From positions 62,001 through 126,000 of the forward strand of contig JAAFJY010000004.1 of NCBI GenBank assembly GCA_013299105.1: DNA of 64,000 nt. The letters are read 5' to 3'. Position 1 is the first letter of the stretch, and every line of letters starts with the position of its first letter. The notes under the pieces were generated by a model. The model was not told the origin of the DNA, did not search any database, and saw only the letters and a program-made list of their open reading frames with translations. The position numbers and the translations under genes are program-made. Origin of the DNA: Chitinophagales bacterium (GTDB lineage: Bacteria > Bacteroidota > Bacteroidia > Chitinophagales > Saprospiraceae). This document shows, one piece after another, positions 36,165-45,062 of this stretch.

Positions 36165-36674
36165 ATGGATTACATACAAATCGGCAGGGTATCCAAAACC
36201 CACGGCATAGACGGCGCTTTGAAATTGAAAATAAACGAGCGCTACTTCGATGATTTTGCGGAGGCAGAGGTGTTGTTTGTGGAATTGGCGGGCAAACATG
36301 TACCTTATTTTGTGGAAGAAATGCGGGGCGGTCTGGACCCCATCGTCAAGTTTGAAGACCTGGACCAACGCGAAGAGGCCCAAAAACTAAGTGGCAAGGT
36401 CTTGTATTTGCGCGAAAGCGACTTACTGCCAATGGAAGAAGAAAGTGCCCTGGAGCAGTTTGAGCGTTACCAGGGCTACACTTTGGTGGATGAAACCCTG
36501 GGTGAAATTGGCCCCATCGACGAAATCATGGAAATGCCGGGGCAATACATGGCCGCTTGCCAATACCAAGGCCGCGAAGTATTGATTCCGCTCAACAAGG
36601 TTTTTATCAAGGGGGTGGACGTTGGGCAGCAGGTATTGAAAATGGACTTGCCGGAGGGGCTTTTGGATTTGTAA
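36165..36674 (+). CDS. rimM: Ribosome maturation factor RimM
   Basis: A 169-aa RimM that aids 30S head maturation through S19. The N-terminal domain has the signature YIQIGRVSKTHGIDGALKLK and the C-terminal PRC-barrel is visible (YTLVDETLGEIGPIDEIMEM; LIPLNKVFIKGVDVGQQVLK). It sits 37 bp after the lipoprotein gene; the spacer is a CTCCTAAACTCCTCAACC-type short tandem. Confidence 0.93.
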   Translation: MDYIQIGRVSKTHGIDGALKLKINERYFDDFAEAEVLFVELAGKHVPYFVEEMRGGLDPIVKFEDLDQREEAQKLSGKVLYLRESDLLPMEEESALEQFERYQGYTLVDETLGEIGPIDEIMEMPGQYMAACQYQGREVLIPLNKVFIKGVDVGQQVLKMDLPEGLLDL

Positions 36675-36710
36675 GCTAAACTATTGGACATTTTTCCGCT
36701 TGCAAAAATG

Positions 36711-36777
36711 CCGCTCGTCCCACGTCTCCGCGCCGCTCGTCCCACGTCTCCCGACGGGGACGCTCCCAAGCTGCGTC
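36711..36777. repeat. Family F direct repeat, left copy flanking hipBA
   Basis: A 45-bp unit at 36733-36777 starting CCGCTCGTCCCACGTCTCC and ending CTCCCAAGCTGCGTC, preceded by a partial copy of its first 19 bases at 36711-36729. It matches 38426-38470 at 43 of 45 positions in the same orientation; hipBA lies between. Confidence 0.9.
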
Positions 36778-36826
36778 ACCGATCATTTGCGCGCTACCTG
36801 CGATGATATTTTTTTAAATTAGCCAA

Positions 36827-36870
36827 TATTTTAACTAAAAATAAAAAAAAACCGTATTTTAGCTAAAATA
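36827..36870 (+). promoter_or_regulatory. Twin palindromic operators upstream of hipB
   Basis: A perfect 16-bp palindrome TATTTTAGCTAAAATA (36855-36870) lies 12 bp before the hipB start. A near-copy TATTTTAACTAAAAATA lies at 36827-36843, 28 bp away. This paired-operator layout is what HipB-type repressors use for autoregulation. The surrounding DNA is very A/T-rich. Confidence 0.75.
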
Positions 36871-36881
36871 TTAGCTGTGTT

Positions 36882-37169
36882 ATGAACTTTACTTTAACCA
36901 AAAAACCAGCCGATTTTCTACGTGAAATCGCCCATCGCCATCGCGTGTTGAGAAAACAAGCGGGCTTCACCCAAAGTGAATTGGCCAAACGCTCCGGGGT
37001 TTCGCTAGGCAGTCTAAAACGCTTTGAAGCTACGGGGCAGATTTCACTAGCGTCTCTATTGCTCTTGTTGGATGTACTCAATCGCCTCAATGATTTTGAA
37101 GAAATCCTGAAACCGATTGAAAACCTGAAAGAAATTGAAAAGTTATTTAGTGATAAAACACGCAGCTAA
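36882..37169 (+). CDS. hipB: HipB-type antitoxin / XRE regulator
   Basis: A 95-aa protein with a classical helix-turn-helix (LRKQAGFTQSELAKRSGVSL, then SLKRFEATGQISLASLLLLL), residues about 25-65. As in HipB, it would bind the operator and neutralise the HipA kinase. Its stop and the hipA start share one base (TAATG), the usual coupling of toxin-antitoxin pairs. The gene begins just after the twin palindromes. Confidence 0.88.
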   Translation: MNFTLTKKPADFLREIAHRHRVLRKQAGFTQSELAKRSGVSLGSLKRFEATGQISLASLLLLLDVLNRLNDFEEILKPIENLKEIEKLFSDKTRS

Positions 37170-38389
37170 TGGAGCGGGTGAAGAAAATATTTGTATCTAT
37201 TCAGTTCGACGCAGAAGAGATAGAAGTGGGCGAATTGCTGTATGACAGCAAGGAAATCTATTTCAAGTATTATCCAACTTTTATAAGTAGGGGCTTAGAA
37301 ATTTCGCCAATCAAACTCAAACTCAATTCCGACATCAACAGAACAAATGACCTGCCTTTTGAAGGTTTGTTTGGTGTATTTGCCGATTCATTACCCGATG
37401 GTTGGGGAAAATTACTGTTGGACAGGGCACTTGCAGCACGAGGTATTGAGATAGGAGCGCTATCTCCCCTCGACAGGTTAGCATACATCGGTAGCCAAGG
37501 CATGGGCGCATTGATTTATAGACCAGAAATGGCGCTGGAAGAAGCGGACTCTTTTAAGATTGAGTTGGATGAAATTGCCAAAGCCACCAGGCAAATTATT
37601 TCGGGAACGGCAAGCAACGTATTAGATGAAGTATACAGATTGGGAGGGTCTTCAGGTGGTGCGCGCCCTAAAATTTTAGTGGGCTATAATCCGCTTACAC
37701 AGCAGATCATTCCTGTTGAAAATGACTTGCCCCCGCCGTACGAACACTGGTTGATTAAATTTCCCGCTTCTGCTGATAGTAAAGACATTGCCAATATTGA
37801 ATATGCCTATTACAAAATGGCGATCGATGCAGGGATCGAAATGAGCGATTGCAGGCTTTTTGAAGGCAAATCGGGCAATATTTATTTTGGCACAAAACGC
37901 TTTGATCGACAAGGCAACAATAGACTGCATTTGCATTCTGCGGCAGGTATCATGCACGATGATTTTAGATTCAGCACTTTGGACTACGGGCATTTGATGG
38001 ATTGCGCTTTTCAACTGGAAAGGGACGTAACAGCTTATGAAAAAGTATTGCGCTTGGCTGCCTTCAATGTTTTTGCTAACAACCGAGACGACCATAGCAA
38101 GAATTTCTCTTTTCTCATGGATGCTAGCGGCCAATGGAAATTGGCTCCAGCCTATGATTTAACATTTTCGTATTCAGGACACGGCTTGCATAGTACAATG
38201 ATCGCAGGAGAAAGTGCCAAACCCAATCGAACACATTTGATGAAATTGGCAACGCATTTCAATGTGAAAAATGCCCCGTCGATTCTTGATGAGGTTCAAA
38301 CCGTAGTGGCCCAGTGGAAGAAATACGCTAATTTATGCGGTGTCAAAAGGGATTCAAAGAATAGGATTCAAAAGGCAATAGGATTATAG
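37169..38389 (+). CDS. hipA: HipA-type serine/threonine kinase toxin
   Basis: A 406-aa HipA-fold kinase. The N-terminal subdomain has FEGLFGVFADSLPDGWG, a HipA_N signature. The Gly-rich loop GGSSGGARPKILV is followed by HWLIKFPAS (ATP-site Lys). The catalytic loop is NNRDDHSKNFSFL and the metal-binding motif APAYDLTFSYS. All are intact, so it is likely active. E. coli HipA phosphorylates glutamyl-tRNA synthetase, halting translation; the target here is unknown. It forms a self-contained module with hipB between 45-bp direct repeats. Confidence 0.9.
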   Translation: MERVKKIFVSIQFDAEEIEVGELLYDSKEIYFKYYPTFISRGLEISPIKLKLNSDINRTNDLPFEGLFGVFADSLPDGWGKLLLDRALAARGIEIGALSPLDRLAYIGSQGMGALIYRPEMALEEADSFKIELDEIAKATRQIISGTASNVLDEVYRLGGSSGGARPKILVGYNPLTQQIIPVENDLPPPYEHWLIKFPASADSKDIANIEYAYYKMAIDAGIEMSDCRLFEGKSGNIYFGTKRFDRQGNNRLHLHSAAGIMHDDFRFSTLDYGHLMDCAFQLERDVTAYEKVLRLAAFNVFANNRDDHSKNFSFLMDASGQWKLAPAYDLTFSYSGHGLHSTMIAGESAKPNRTHLMKLATHFNVKNAPSILDEVQTVVAQWKKYANLCGVKRDSKNRIQKAIGL

Positions 38390-38425
38390 CAATTGGTTGT
38401 TGCAAGGTCTGTGATTAGAGTTAAC

Positions 38426-38470
38426 CCGCTCGTCCTACGTCTCCAGACGGGGACGCTCCCAAGCTGCGTC
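38426..38470. repeat. Family F direct repeat, right copy flanking hipBA
   Basis: A 45-bp unit (43/45 identical to 36733-36777), 36 bp after the hipA stop. The rest of the 287-bp spacer holds a degenerate trace of family A (GATGGTCATGAGG..GTTGACCA) and an AACTAACCATTAACCATTAA tandem near 38.66 kb. Confidence 0.9.
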
Positions 38471-38676
38471 TCCTGATGCATTTAGCACCGGGATTTTTGT
38501 CTGAACTGTGATTTTTGTGATTTTTTTGATGGTCATGAGGCTCGCATGGCGTTGACCATTTAAGGTTAACAATGTTAAGCCCATACAGGGCAGGATTTTG
38601 GGTGAAAATTTACATTCCTCCTTTAAGAAAACCGCTCTTCAAGTCCAGCGCCCCATTAACAATTAACAACTAACCA

Positions 38677-39420
38677 TTAACCATTAACCTGCCCTAGGCA
38701 TATCACCGCCTCATCTCTCTCCCGTACCAAGCGCAGTAAAAACTGTCCCTCGCCCAAGCCCTGGACCTCCGCCCGGATGTGCTCATCCAACACTGCTTCT
38801 TGTTGGAAAATCAAATCGAGGCGACAAGCTTCAAGCTGCGAGAGGGTAGGGGCGGGGAGGGCCTCCAACATCCATTTCGCAAAAAATACGTTGTTCAAGT
38901 GCCCATTGAAATCGAGGTCGAACCAATTGACCTGGTGACTGCGCTGGTGATCGACCGCTTGTAAAGTCGGCACGGCTGCCTCGGCCCTAGGCAAACACAA
39001 ATCTGGATCAGGAAACAAATGAGAAAAACGAGCCGCCAGTTCCGCAGGTATCCGCGCCATTTGCCGGGTTTCGGTATTCATCAGTAGCCAGGTGGTGGCA
39101 CAAGTCACAATCTCCTGCCCCTCGGCATCGTACAAGCGGTAATCGCGAAAAGTAAACACCCGTTCCAGACCGGTAGGAGCGGTTTTGATCGTCAATTTTT
39201 CACCCAAAGCGGGCATCCTTTTTACATCCAAACGCATGCGGATCAACACCCAGGCAATCTTTTGCGGCTCCAGGTCCCACACCGACACGCCGAGGTCGAT
39301 GACCTGCTGCATGGCCGTTTCCTGGAGAATGCGGATCAGGGCAGGCAAGGTCAGCTTTTTGTTTTGGTCAATGTCGTAAGTGCGGACGGTATGAGTTTCG
39401 GTATGCGATAAACCTGGCAT
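38677..39420 (-). CDS. Acyl-ACP thioesterase
   Basis: A 247-aa double hot-dog enzyme of the FatA/FatB-like bacterial type, releasing fatty acids from acyl carrier protein. The first hot-dog spans RTYDIDQNKKLTLPALIRIL, and the second has the conserved WFDLDFNGHLNN, where Asp, Asn and His form the active site. It stands alone and divergent from the neighbouring isomerase-like gene. The chain-length preference cannot be judged from sequence. Confidence 0.88.
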   Translation of the reverse strand: MPGLSHTETHTVRTYDIDQNKKLTLPALIRILQETAMQQVIDLGVSVWDLEPQKIAWVLIRMRLDVKRMPALGEKLTIKTAPTGLERVFTFRDYRLYDAEGQEIVTCATTWLLMNTETRQMARIPAELAARFSHLFPDPDLCLPRAEAAVPTLQAVDHQRSHQVNWFDLDFNGHLNNVFFAKWMLEALPAPTLSQLEACRLDLIFQQEAVLDEHIRAEVQGLGEGQFLLRLVRERDEAVICLGQVNG

Positions 39421-39585
39421 GGTTTTTTTGAGGGGAAGATAGCGGAATTTGTGCGGTTGATGACAAGTTCAACTGCAAAAGTCGATTTTCTAAGGCCCTT
39501 TGCCGCTTTTTATGGCCAAAACTGTGGTCATAAGCAAGTGCGTTGTATTTTGGTCAAAACATCAATTCATTTTCAACCTGCATAC

Positions 39586-40620
39586 ATGGAAAAGACCCAT
39601 CCTTCACGTCGCCAGTTTTTGGCCCTTGGCGGGGCTGCAATTGCGGCCAGTGCTTTGCCACAATTTGGCTTGCCAGCTTATATTCCTGATTTTTTCAAGC
39701 CCAAGTCCCTATTCAAGGGAGTACAAATCGGGACCATCACTTACTCCTTCCGCGAAATGCCCGACCAAAGCGCTGAGGCGGTGTTGAAGTACGTGCTCGA
39801 CTGCGGCATCAGCGCCATCGAACTGATGGGCGAACCCGTAGAAGCATTTGCAGGAGCGCCTAAAAACCCGGTGGATTTCCGCGCCATGTTCCCCTTGATG
39901 CGCAAAAGGAACGAAAAACAGCCCCTCACCGAAGACGAGCAAAAGCGACTGACTGAAATGGAAGCCCAGCGCAAGGCCTATGGCGAAGAGTTGAGCAAAT
40001 GGCGCTTGGGTGTATCAATGGACAAATTTGTAGCCGTTCGCAAAATGTACAATGCTGCGGGGGTGAAAATTTACGGATTCAAGCCCAGTACTTTTGGCAT
40101 GGATCGCAGCGATGCCGAAATCGAATACGGCATGAAAGCTGCCAAGGTATTGGGCGCCAACCAAGTCACGCTGGAACACCCCAGCAATGATGCTCACACC
40201 CTGCGCTTGGGGCAATTGGCCCAAAAACACAAGGTCATGGTGGGGTACCACGGTCACGAGCAGCAAACGCCTACTTTTTGGGATACCGCCTTGGCCCAAT
40301 CACCTGCCAACGCCCTCAACCTGGACTTGGGCCACTACGTCGCCGCAGGACAGCCTAATCCGCTGGATCTGGTACGCCAAAAGCACGACCGCATATCCAG
40401 TATGCACATCAAGGACCGCCAATTGCCCGCCAATGGCAAGGGCAACCTACCTTGGGGCACTGGCGATACCCCCCTGGCCGAAGTGCTCAAGTTGATGAGT
40501 GAGCAGAAATACAAATTCCCTGCTGCGGTGGAGCTGGAATACAAAATCCCAGAAGGCTCCAACTCGGTGAAGGAGGTGCAAAAATGTGTGGAGTTTTGCC
40601 GGAAAGCCTTGGGAGCCTAA
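39586..40620 (+). CDS. Tat-exported TIM-barrel sugar-phosphate isomerase/epimerase-like protein
   Basis: A 344-aa protein of the xylose-isomerase-like AP endonuclease-2 superfamily. ATG at 39586 (not the 39451 frame start) gives a Tat signal: PSRRQFLALGGAAIAASALP. Barrel strands follow: VQIGTITYSFREM, CGISAIELMG, TLEHPSNDAHTLRLG, MVGYHGHEQ, NLDLGHYVAAG, MHIKDRQ and FPAAVELEYKIP. Metal-ligand-like residues (E, D, H, E) are in place. Such secreted members often act on sugar derivatives in Bacteroidota; the substrate is unknown. Confidence 0.85.
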   Translation: MEKTHPSRRQFLALGGAAIAASALPQFGLPAYIPDFFKPKSLFKGVQIGTITYSFREMPDQSAEAVLKYVLDCGISAIELMGEPVEAFAGAPKNPVDFRAMFPLMRKRNEKQPLTEDEQKRLTEMEAQRKAYGEELSKWRLGVSMDKFVAVRKMYNAAGVKIYGFKPSTFGMDRSDAEIEYGMKAAKVLGANQVTLEHPSNDAHTLRLGQLAQKHKVMVGYHGHEQQTPTFWDTALAQSPANALNLDLGHYVAAGQPNPLDLVRQKHDRISSMHIKDRQLPANGKGNLPWGTGDTPLAEVLKLMSEQKYKFPAAVELEYKIPEGSNSVKEVQKCVEFCRKALGA

Positions 40621-40625
40621 ATCTT

Positions 40626-40795
40626 AGGGCCGCAGATTAAACAAATTAGACATCTTCGTCCTTTATAAATTTATGCCCTCGCTGTGCGAGGTTAGTTGGG
40701 AACACAGATGAAACGGATAAAACTGATTTTCACTGATTTCCAGCATGATTTTGACCATGATTTTGGCTATAATGTTGCCACTCAAAGGACTTAAT
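40626..40795 (-). repeat. Family A intergenic repeat, copy A5
   Basis: Reverse-oriented copy most like A1: begins TTAGGGCCGCAGATTAAAC, hairpin CCTCGC-TGT-GCGAGG at 40677-40691, core AACACAGATGAAACGG and ACTGATTTTCACTGATTTCC. A 30-bp stretch not in A1 (CTTTATAAATTTATG) lies before the hairpin. Confidence 0.75.
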
Positions 40796-40839
40796 CAAAA
40801 ATCAGAGATGTCCACTTTGTTTCTTTTTTGTTCCTTACA

Positions 40840-42204
40840 TCAAGGCACCACCGTGGCGTTGACGGAATGCCTGCGCTCAAAGCCCTGGTTTTTCAAGGTG
40901 AAATTGAGTTTAAAGGTCTGGGTGATGATAGGATTCATGCTGAAGCTGGCAAAAAAACCGGAATCACTGACGTCCACGGTATTGGTGGTCACGCCCACGC
41001 CCTCACTGGTTGAAATACTTGCCGCAGTGGCGAAAGAACTGAGCGGAATAGGGTCCACCACCGGACTGATGCCGGGGATCGGACCAGCATAGGCGGCCAG
41101 CAAGGAATTGTTCCAAAAATCGCGGAAAACATTGTAGCGGGTGATGTAAGTACCAATCATCGGCCCCAAAACCGGGTCATTGGCGTCGCCATTGCGGATG
41201 TTGCGGTAGCGGGCACTCACGGGTAGGGTTTGTCCCACACCCCGGGCAAAATTGTAGTTGGCACTCAGCCCACTGAAGTCAGCTTCAAAAATCCAGGCCT
41301 TTTCATTGGCTTGTTTGGCAATGTCGGTCATCACCGAGGATCGAGGCAGCAATTGCATAAAAAACAGCATCACGGGGATGGTCTTAGTGCTCGGTTTTAC
41401 GTTGAACACAAAGTTGCCCTGAGGGGTAACATTGTAAAATGCAGCGGCGATGGCGCGGTTGAAGGCCACAAAGCGATCCACTGCGCCGTCGAGTTTGAGC
41501 AGGCTTTGGTCCAATTGCCCAAAAACACAAGGGAAATAGGACAAGAAAGTAGTTCCCTTGCAAGTGGAAACGCCCGATGGCCCACTCAAAGGAGAAGAGG
41601 CCAATTCCGCCACTTGGTCATTGAAGGTTTTGAACATATCGGGGTTGGCGGCCATGATGATGGCTACTTCGGTTTTTTCGGTACCTGCCAGGGCGTTGAA
41701 GCCATTTACGGCGATGACTTGCAAATCATTCAGGGCGCTAAAAAGGGTAGGGTTGCTGCGCCGAAAATAGGAAATATAAGGCGCAACCTCATTGCCCACA
41801 TAGTCACCCAAGACGTATTCGTTGGGAGTGCCATTGTAAGCAGTCAGGCTGTTGATGGTGACCTTCACACGGGTACGAATGCTGGGCACGACGATGGTAT
41901 GGGTACCCGTTGGCATCCGGGTAGGCACAATGAAGTAGTAAGATTTGGGATTGACTCCCTTCACAAAACGAATAGTATCGTTTTGGGGTGAAATGCCCAA
42001 AACAATGTCGGCAGGATAAACTGAGTCGATCAAAAAGCGCTCGAATCGACCGTTTTTAGTGATGAAACTGACCGAATCGTAGCTCGAAATATCAGCCTCC
42101 AGGTTCAATTCGTCAGGGTCACAGGAAGGAAAAAACAAGGCACCCAGAATCACCAGCGCCAGGGCGTACCAGCCCAGGGAACGGAGTTTGTCAGTAGTTT
42201 TCAT
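40840..42204 (-). CDS. Lipoprotein of unknown function (454 aa)
   Basis: ATG at 42204 is preferred to the TTG one codon earlier. The signal ends in a lipobox: ALVILGALFFPSCDPDEL. The mature protein begins with a beta domain (SSYDSVSFITKNGRFERFLI; THTIVVPSIRTRVKV), then an all-helical middle with 'FNDQVAELA' and 'DQSLLKLDGAVDRFVAFN' segments, and a C-terminal beta part (IITQTFKLNFTLKNQGF). I recognise no family. It lies alone, convergent with the isomerase-like gene via repeat A5. Confidence 0.78.
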   Translation of the reverse strand: MKTTDKLRSLGWYALALVILGALFFPSCDPDELNLEADISSYDSVSFITKNGRFERFLIDSVYPADIVLGISPQNDTIRFVKGVNPKSYYFIVPTRMPTGTHTIVVPSIRTRVKVTINSLTAYNGTPNEYVLGDYVGNEVAPYISYFRRSNPTLFSALNDLQVIAVNGFNALAGTEKTEVAIIMAANPDMFKTFNDQVAELASSPLSGPSGVSTCKGTTFLSYFPCVFGQLDQSLLKLDGAVDRFVAFNRAIAAAFYNVTPQGNFVFNVKPSTKTIPVMLFFMQLLPRSSVMTDIAKQANEKAWIFEADFSGLSANYNFARGVGQTLPVSARYRNIRNGDANDPVLGPMIGTYITRYNVFRDFWNNSLLAAYAGPIPGISPVVDPIPLSSFATAASISTSEGVGVTTNTVDVSDSGFFASFSMNPIITQTFKLNFTLKNQGFERRHSVNATVVP

Positions 42205-42331
42205 CAATCGGTATGTTTTTGCAGGCTTAAAAGGGTAGCCTAAATGGGATTGCAGCGTAAAGATAGGATTTTTTGGAAAAATACCTTGTCAAACTACTAA
42301 ACAGCCTTTTGATCAAGCCTTTGTGCGGCTT

Positions 42332-43138
42332 TCACCCCTTCAATTTCCGAAAATCATTCAAAGACTTCCGGCTCAAAACATCGTTCAAACCTGGCCACCA
42401 TTGCTCCAGGCGGTACATCAATTTGGCGTAAAAAGGGAAAATAATCAGCTTTTTGTTCTTGGCCACGCCTTCCAGGATGATTTGCACCGCTTGGTCAACG
42501 GGCACAAACTTGAAAGGAATCACCCCTTTGAACGCATCAGCAGAGACTTCGTTGTAGTTGATCGCGTTCTCAAAAATATTCGACACGATGAAGCCCGGAC
42601 AAACTGCGGTTACTTTCACCCCAAAAGCTTCGCCTTCAAGGCGCAAAGTTTTGGATAAACCGACTACTGCGTGCTTGGTAGTGGCATAAGGTGCCGAGCC
42701 TGGAAAAGGAATCAAACCCGCCAATGAAGCAGTATTGATGATATGCCCGCCACCCGGCTGAACTGACATGCGTTTGAAAGCCTCAGTTGCGCCATTGATT
42801 ACGCCCATCAAGTTCACCTGAACGACTTTTCTCCAAGCCTCAGTAGGCAGATTTTGTACTTCTCCACCCGTGGCAATGCCAGCATTGTTGAACACATAAT
42901 CGAGCCTGCCGTGGTCTTGGTAAATTCGGTTAAAAGCAGCTTTTACCGCTGAAAAATCGCCAACATCGAGGTGTATGGCAGTGGCTTTTGTATCGCTGGC
43001 TACTTGAGTAAGCGCGTCTAGGTCCAAATCGGCGAGGTACAAAATGGCTCCAGCACGGGCCAGTTGCAGGCTCAATTCTTTGCCAATACCCGAAGCAGCG
43101 CCCGTGATAAGGATGATTTTTTGAGAAAACAGGGTCAT
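42332..43138 (-). CDS. Short-chain dehydrogenase/reductase
   Basis: A 268-aa classical SDR oxidoreductase. Cofactor motif TGAASGIG near residues 12-19; an acidic residue ends strand 2 (LYLADLDLD), favouring NAD(H). NNAGIATGG follows; catalytic Ser is in NTASLAGL, and Tyr/Lys in YATTKHAV. A C-terminal extension of about 60 residues is hydrophobic and resembles lipid- or retinol-type SDRs. The substrate cannot be assigned. Confidence 0.88.
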   Translation of the reverse strand: MTLFSQKIILITGAASGIGKELSLQLARAGAILYLADLDLDALTQVASDTKATAIHLDVGDFSAVKAAFNRIYQDHGRLDYVFNNAGIATGGEVQNLPTEAWRKVVQVNLMGVINGATEAFKRMSVQPGGGHIINTASLAGLIPFPGSAPYATTKHAVVGLSKTLRLEGEAFGVKVTAVCPGFIVSNIFENAINYNEVSADAFKGVIPFKFVPVDQAVQIILEGVAKNKKLIIFPFYAKLMYRLEQWWPGLNDVLSRKSLNDFRKLKG

Positions 43139-43268
43139 GGTGTGGTTTGTTAAGCTGAGAAGGTAGTGAGAAATACGAATAAAGAGGCAATCTGGATTAA
43201 AATAACGTGAGTTCTGGGTTTGTGCAGTTAGAATTTTTTACTTACGACTTACGAAGTAGGCGCTCGCT

Positions 43269-43291
43269 CTCAGGTTTTGAGGTAACCTGAG
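43269..43291. other. Isolated hairpin in the 43139-43501 spacer
   Basis: A perfect 8-bp inverted repeat CTCAGGTT / AACCTGAG in an otherwise featureless 363-bp spacer between the divergent SDR and esterase genes. No promoter box of the expected type was found there. Confidence 0.4.
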
Positions 43292-43501
43292 TATTCGTTT
43301 GCACGGTTTAGAATTTTTGAACTGAAAAAATCTCAACTTTGCACCCGCAAAAGAGCACAAGTCATTGAAAATCAGATTCTATTACCCGGAAATCACGTTG
43401 AAATAGAAATAAATGTATCGACGGAGGAAGCTTAAATCACCCTTTAGTACTACTCGTATAAGTTAAAATGCCCAGATTTTTGAGGTACAAAAACACCTAA
43501 A

Positions 43502-44470
43502 ATGAAACTTTGCATTTTTATCAACACCTTTTTACTCTTCCTCTTTGGCTGCAAAATCAGCGAAAGTGACGAGCCAACGAACCCCAATTTCGTGTACGGC
43601 AAAAACCGTTTCACCATCAATGTCGATGGTTTTGAACGGGAATATTACGTACATGTGCCCAAAGCCTACAAGCCTGGCAACGCTATTGCAGTAGTATTCA
43701 TGCTGCACGGCACGAGTGGCGATGGAGAAAAATTTTACAACATTTCGGGCTGGAAAGAGGTGGGAGAAACCGAAAACATCCTGACGGTTTTTCCCTCCTC
43801 GGCCCGCTACTGCATCAGCGATGGAGATGGCATCAGCAATACCACCAAATGGAATGTGGTGCCGGATTCAGAGTTCAAATTTTGCAGCGGCCAAACGCCC
43901 CGCAACGACATCAAGTTTTTGCGCAATACCATTGAAGCTTTGAAGGCCAAATTCAGCGTGGACAGCAAGCGCATTTACCTCAGTGGCTTCTCCAATGGAA
44001 GCCAAATGGCCGCTAAATGCACCATCGAAATGAGCGATGTATTGGCCGCAGTATGCGAAAATGCAGGTACGTTTTACCTGGACACCACCTACACGCCCAA
44101 GCGCAAGTTGCCCATTTGGTACCAGATCGGCAACGAAGACTATGGCCCCGGCAATACGGGTCCCAGCATCCCCTTGGCTTCTTTCGACGAGTTGTTGAAA
44201 ACCAATGAGGTCCTGCCTGCTTACCTGGCACGGTTTAAAAAATCCGCTTTGCGTCACATCAAGTATTTTTCACTCAACCCCAATTTTACGATGAGTGGCG
44301 ACACCAGCAAGGTCATGCTCGCTACTTACAAACCCTTGGTGGGCAGCGATTACGAATTCCGCTATACCTTGGTCAAAAACATGGCGCATGTCTATCCCAA
44401 TGGCGACAACCACTGGCTGGAGGGAGCCAAAACCCAATGGGCCTGGTTCAAACAATACCGTTTGCCTTGA
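43502..44470 (+). CDS. Secreted polyhydroxybutyrate-depolymerase/LpqC-like esterase lipoprotein
   Basis: A 322-aa alpha/beta hydrolase. The N-terminus MKLCIFINTFLLFLFGCKIS carries a lipobox (LFGC). The oxyanion region VVFMLHGTSGDGEKF precedes the nucleophile elbow GFSNGS (G-x-S-x-G). A family Cys-rich loop is present (ARYCISDGDG; FKFCSGQTPRNDIKFLR). The catalytic His is probably in NMAHVYPNGDNHW near residues 295-307. The family includes feruloyl/PHB esterases; the substrate is unknown. Confidence 0.82.
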   Translation: MKLCIFINTFLLFLFGCKISESDEPTNPNFVYGKNRFTINVDGFEREYYVHVPKAYKPGNAIAVVFMLHGTSGDGEKFYNISGWKEVGETENILTVFPSSARYCISDGDGISNTTKWNVVPDSEFKFCSGQTPRNDIKFLRNTIEALKAKFSVDSKRIYLSGFSNGSQMAAKCTIEMSDVLAAVCENAGTFYLDTTYTPKRKLPIWYQIGNEDYGPGNTGPSIPLASFDELLKTNEVLPAYLARFKKSALRHIKYFSLNPNFTMSGDTSKVMLATYKPLVGSDYEFRYTLVKNMAHVYPNGDNHWLEGAKTQWAWFKQYRLP

Positions 44471-44473
44471 TCG

Positions 44474-44869
44474 TTACTCCTCCGGCATGTTCAGGGGCGG
44501 CTCCCATAGTTCAATCTTATTGCCTTCGGGATCCATGATCCAGCCAAATTTGCCGTATTCCGATTCTTCGATTTTATCCATCACTTGTACACCTTCTTCA
44601 CGCAAAACCGCCAAGAGGCCATGTAGGTCCTCCACCCGGTAATTGAACATAAAGGTTTTTTCGCTGGGCTGGAAGTAGTCGCTGTCCGACTTAAAAATAC
44701 TCCAGGCGGTATGGCCAGGCTCGTTGTCGCGCTTGGGATCAAGCCATTCAAACACTGCCCCCCAGGGCTTGATGTCAATGCCGAGGTGTTTGCCGTACCA
44801 AATGTTCAAGTTATCCCGATCCTGGGCTTTGAAGAAAACCCCACCGATTCCGGTTACGCGTCTTTCCAT
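44474..44869 (-). CDS. VOC / glyoxalase-bleomycin resistance family protein
   Basis: A 131-aa protein from ATG at 44869 (MERRVTGIGGVFFKAQDRDN); an in-frame upstream ATG at 44908 adds 13 less conserved residues. Two beta-alpha-beta-beta-beta modules typical of vicinal oxygen chelate proteins: GIDIKPWGAVFEW and FGWIMDPEGNKIELWEPP. The usual Glu ligand of the second half is present (IELWE). The role (isomerase, lyase or sequestration) cannot be read. Its stop nearly abuts that of the convergent esterase. Confidence 0.82.
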   Translation of the reverse strand: MERRVTGIGGVFFKAQDRDNLNIWYGKHLGIDIKPWGAVFEWLDPKRDNEPGHTAWSIFKSDSDYFQPSEKTFMFNYRVEDLHGLLAVLREEGVQVMDKIEESEYGKFGWIMDPEGNKIELWEPPLNMPEE

Positions 44870-45007
44870 GTTGTTGGATGTTTGGAAAAAAATAAAATTA
44901 TGCTGCAAAACAAGTTCATTTGGCCATACTTTGCTTCACCCAAAAGTGTGAATTGAGCGAAATTTGGGGGCTCTTTTTGTTAAAACTAGCCCAATTTTTC
45001 TTTTCGA

Positions 45008-45037
45008 TTGAAAAAATCTGCTTTGCGGCTATCTTCG
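45008..45037 (+). promoter_or_regulatory. Promoter of the TonB-dependent receptor gene
   Basis: TTG at 45008-45010, 19 bp, then TATCTTCG at 45030-45037, one base from TAnnTTTG, 26 bp before the ATG. Confidence 0.55.
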
Positions 45038-45062
45038 CGGAGAATAAAGCTTTTCACTCGAC

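Noticed and set aside
43139-43501. Small gene in the SDR/esterase spacer
   Set aside because: No frame of meaningful length with a start and plausible composition; only a short hairpin was seen.
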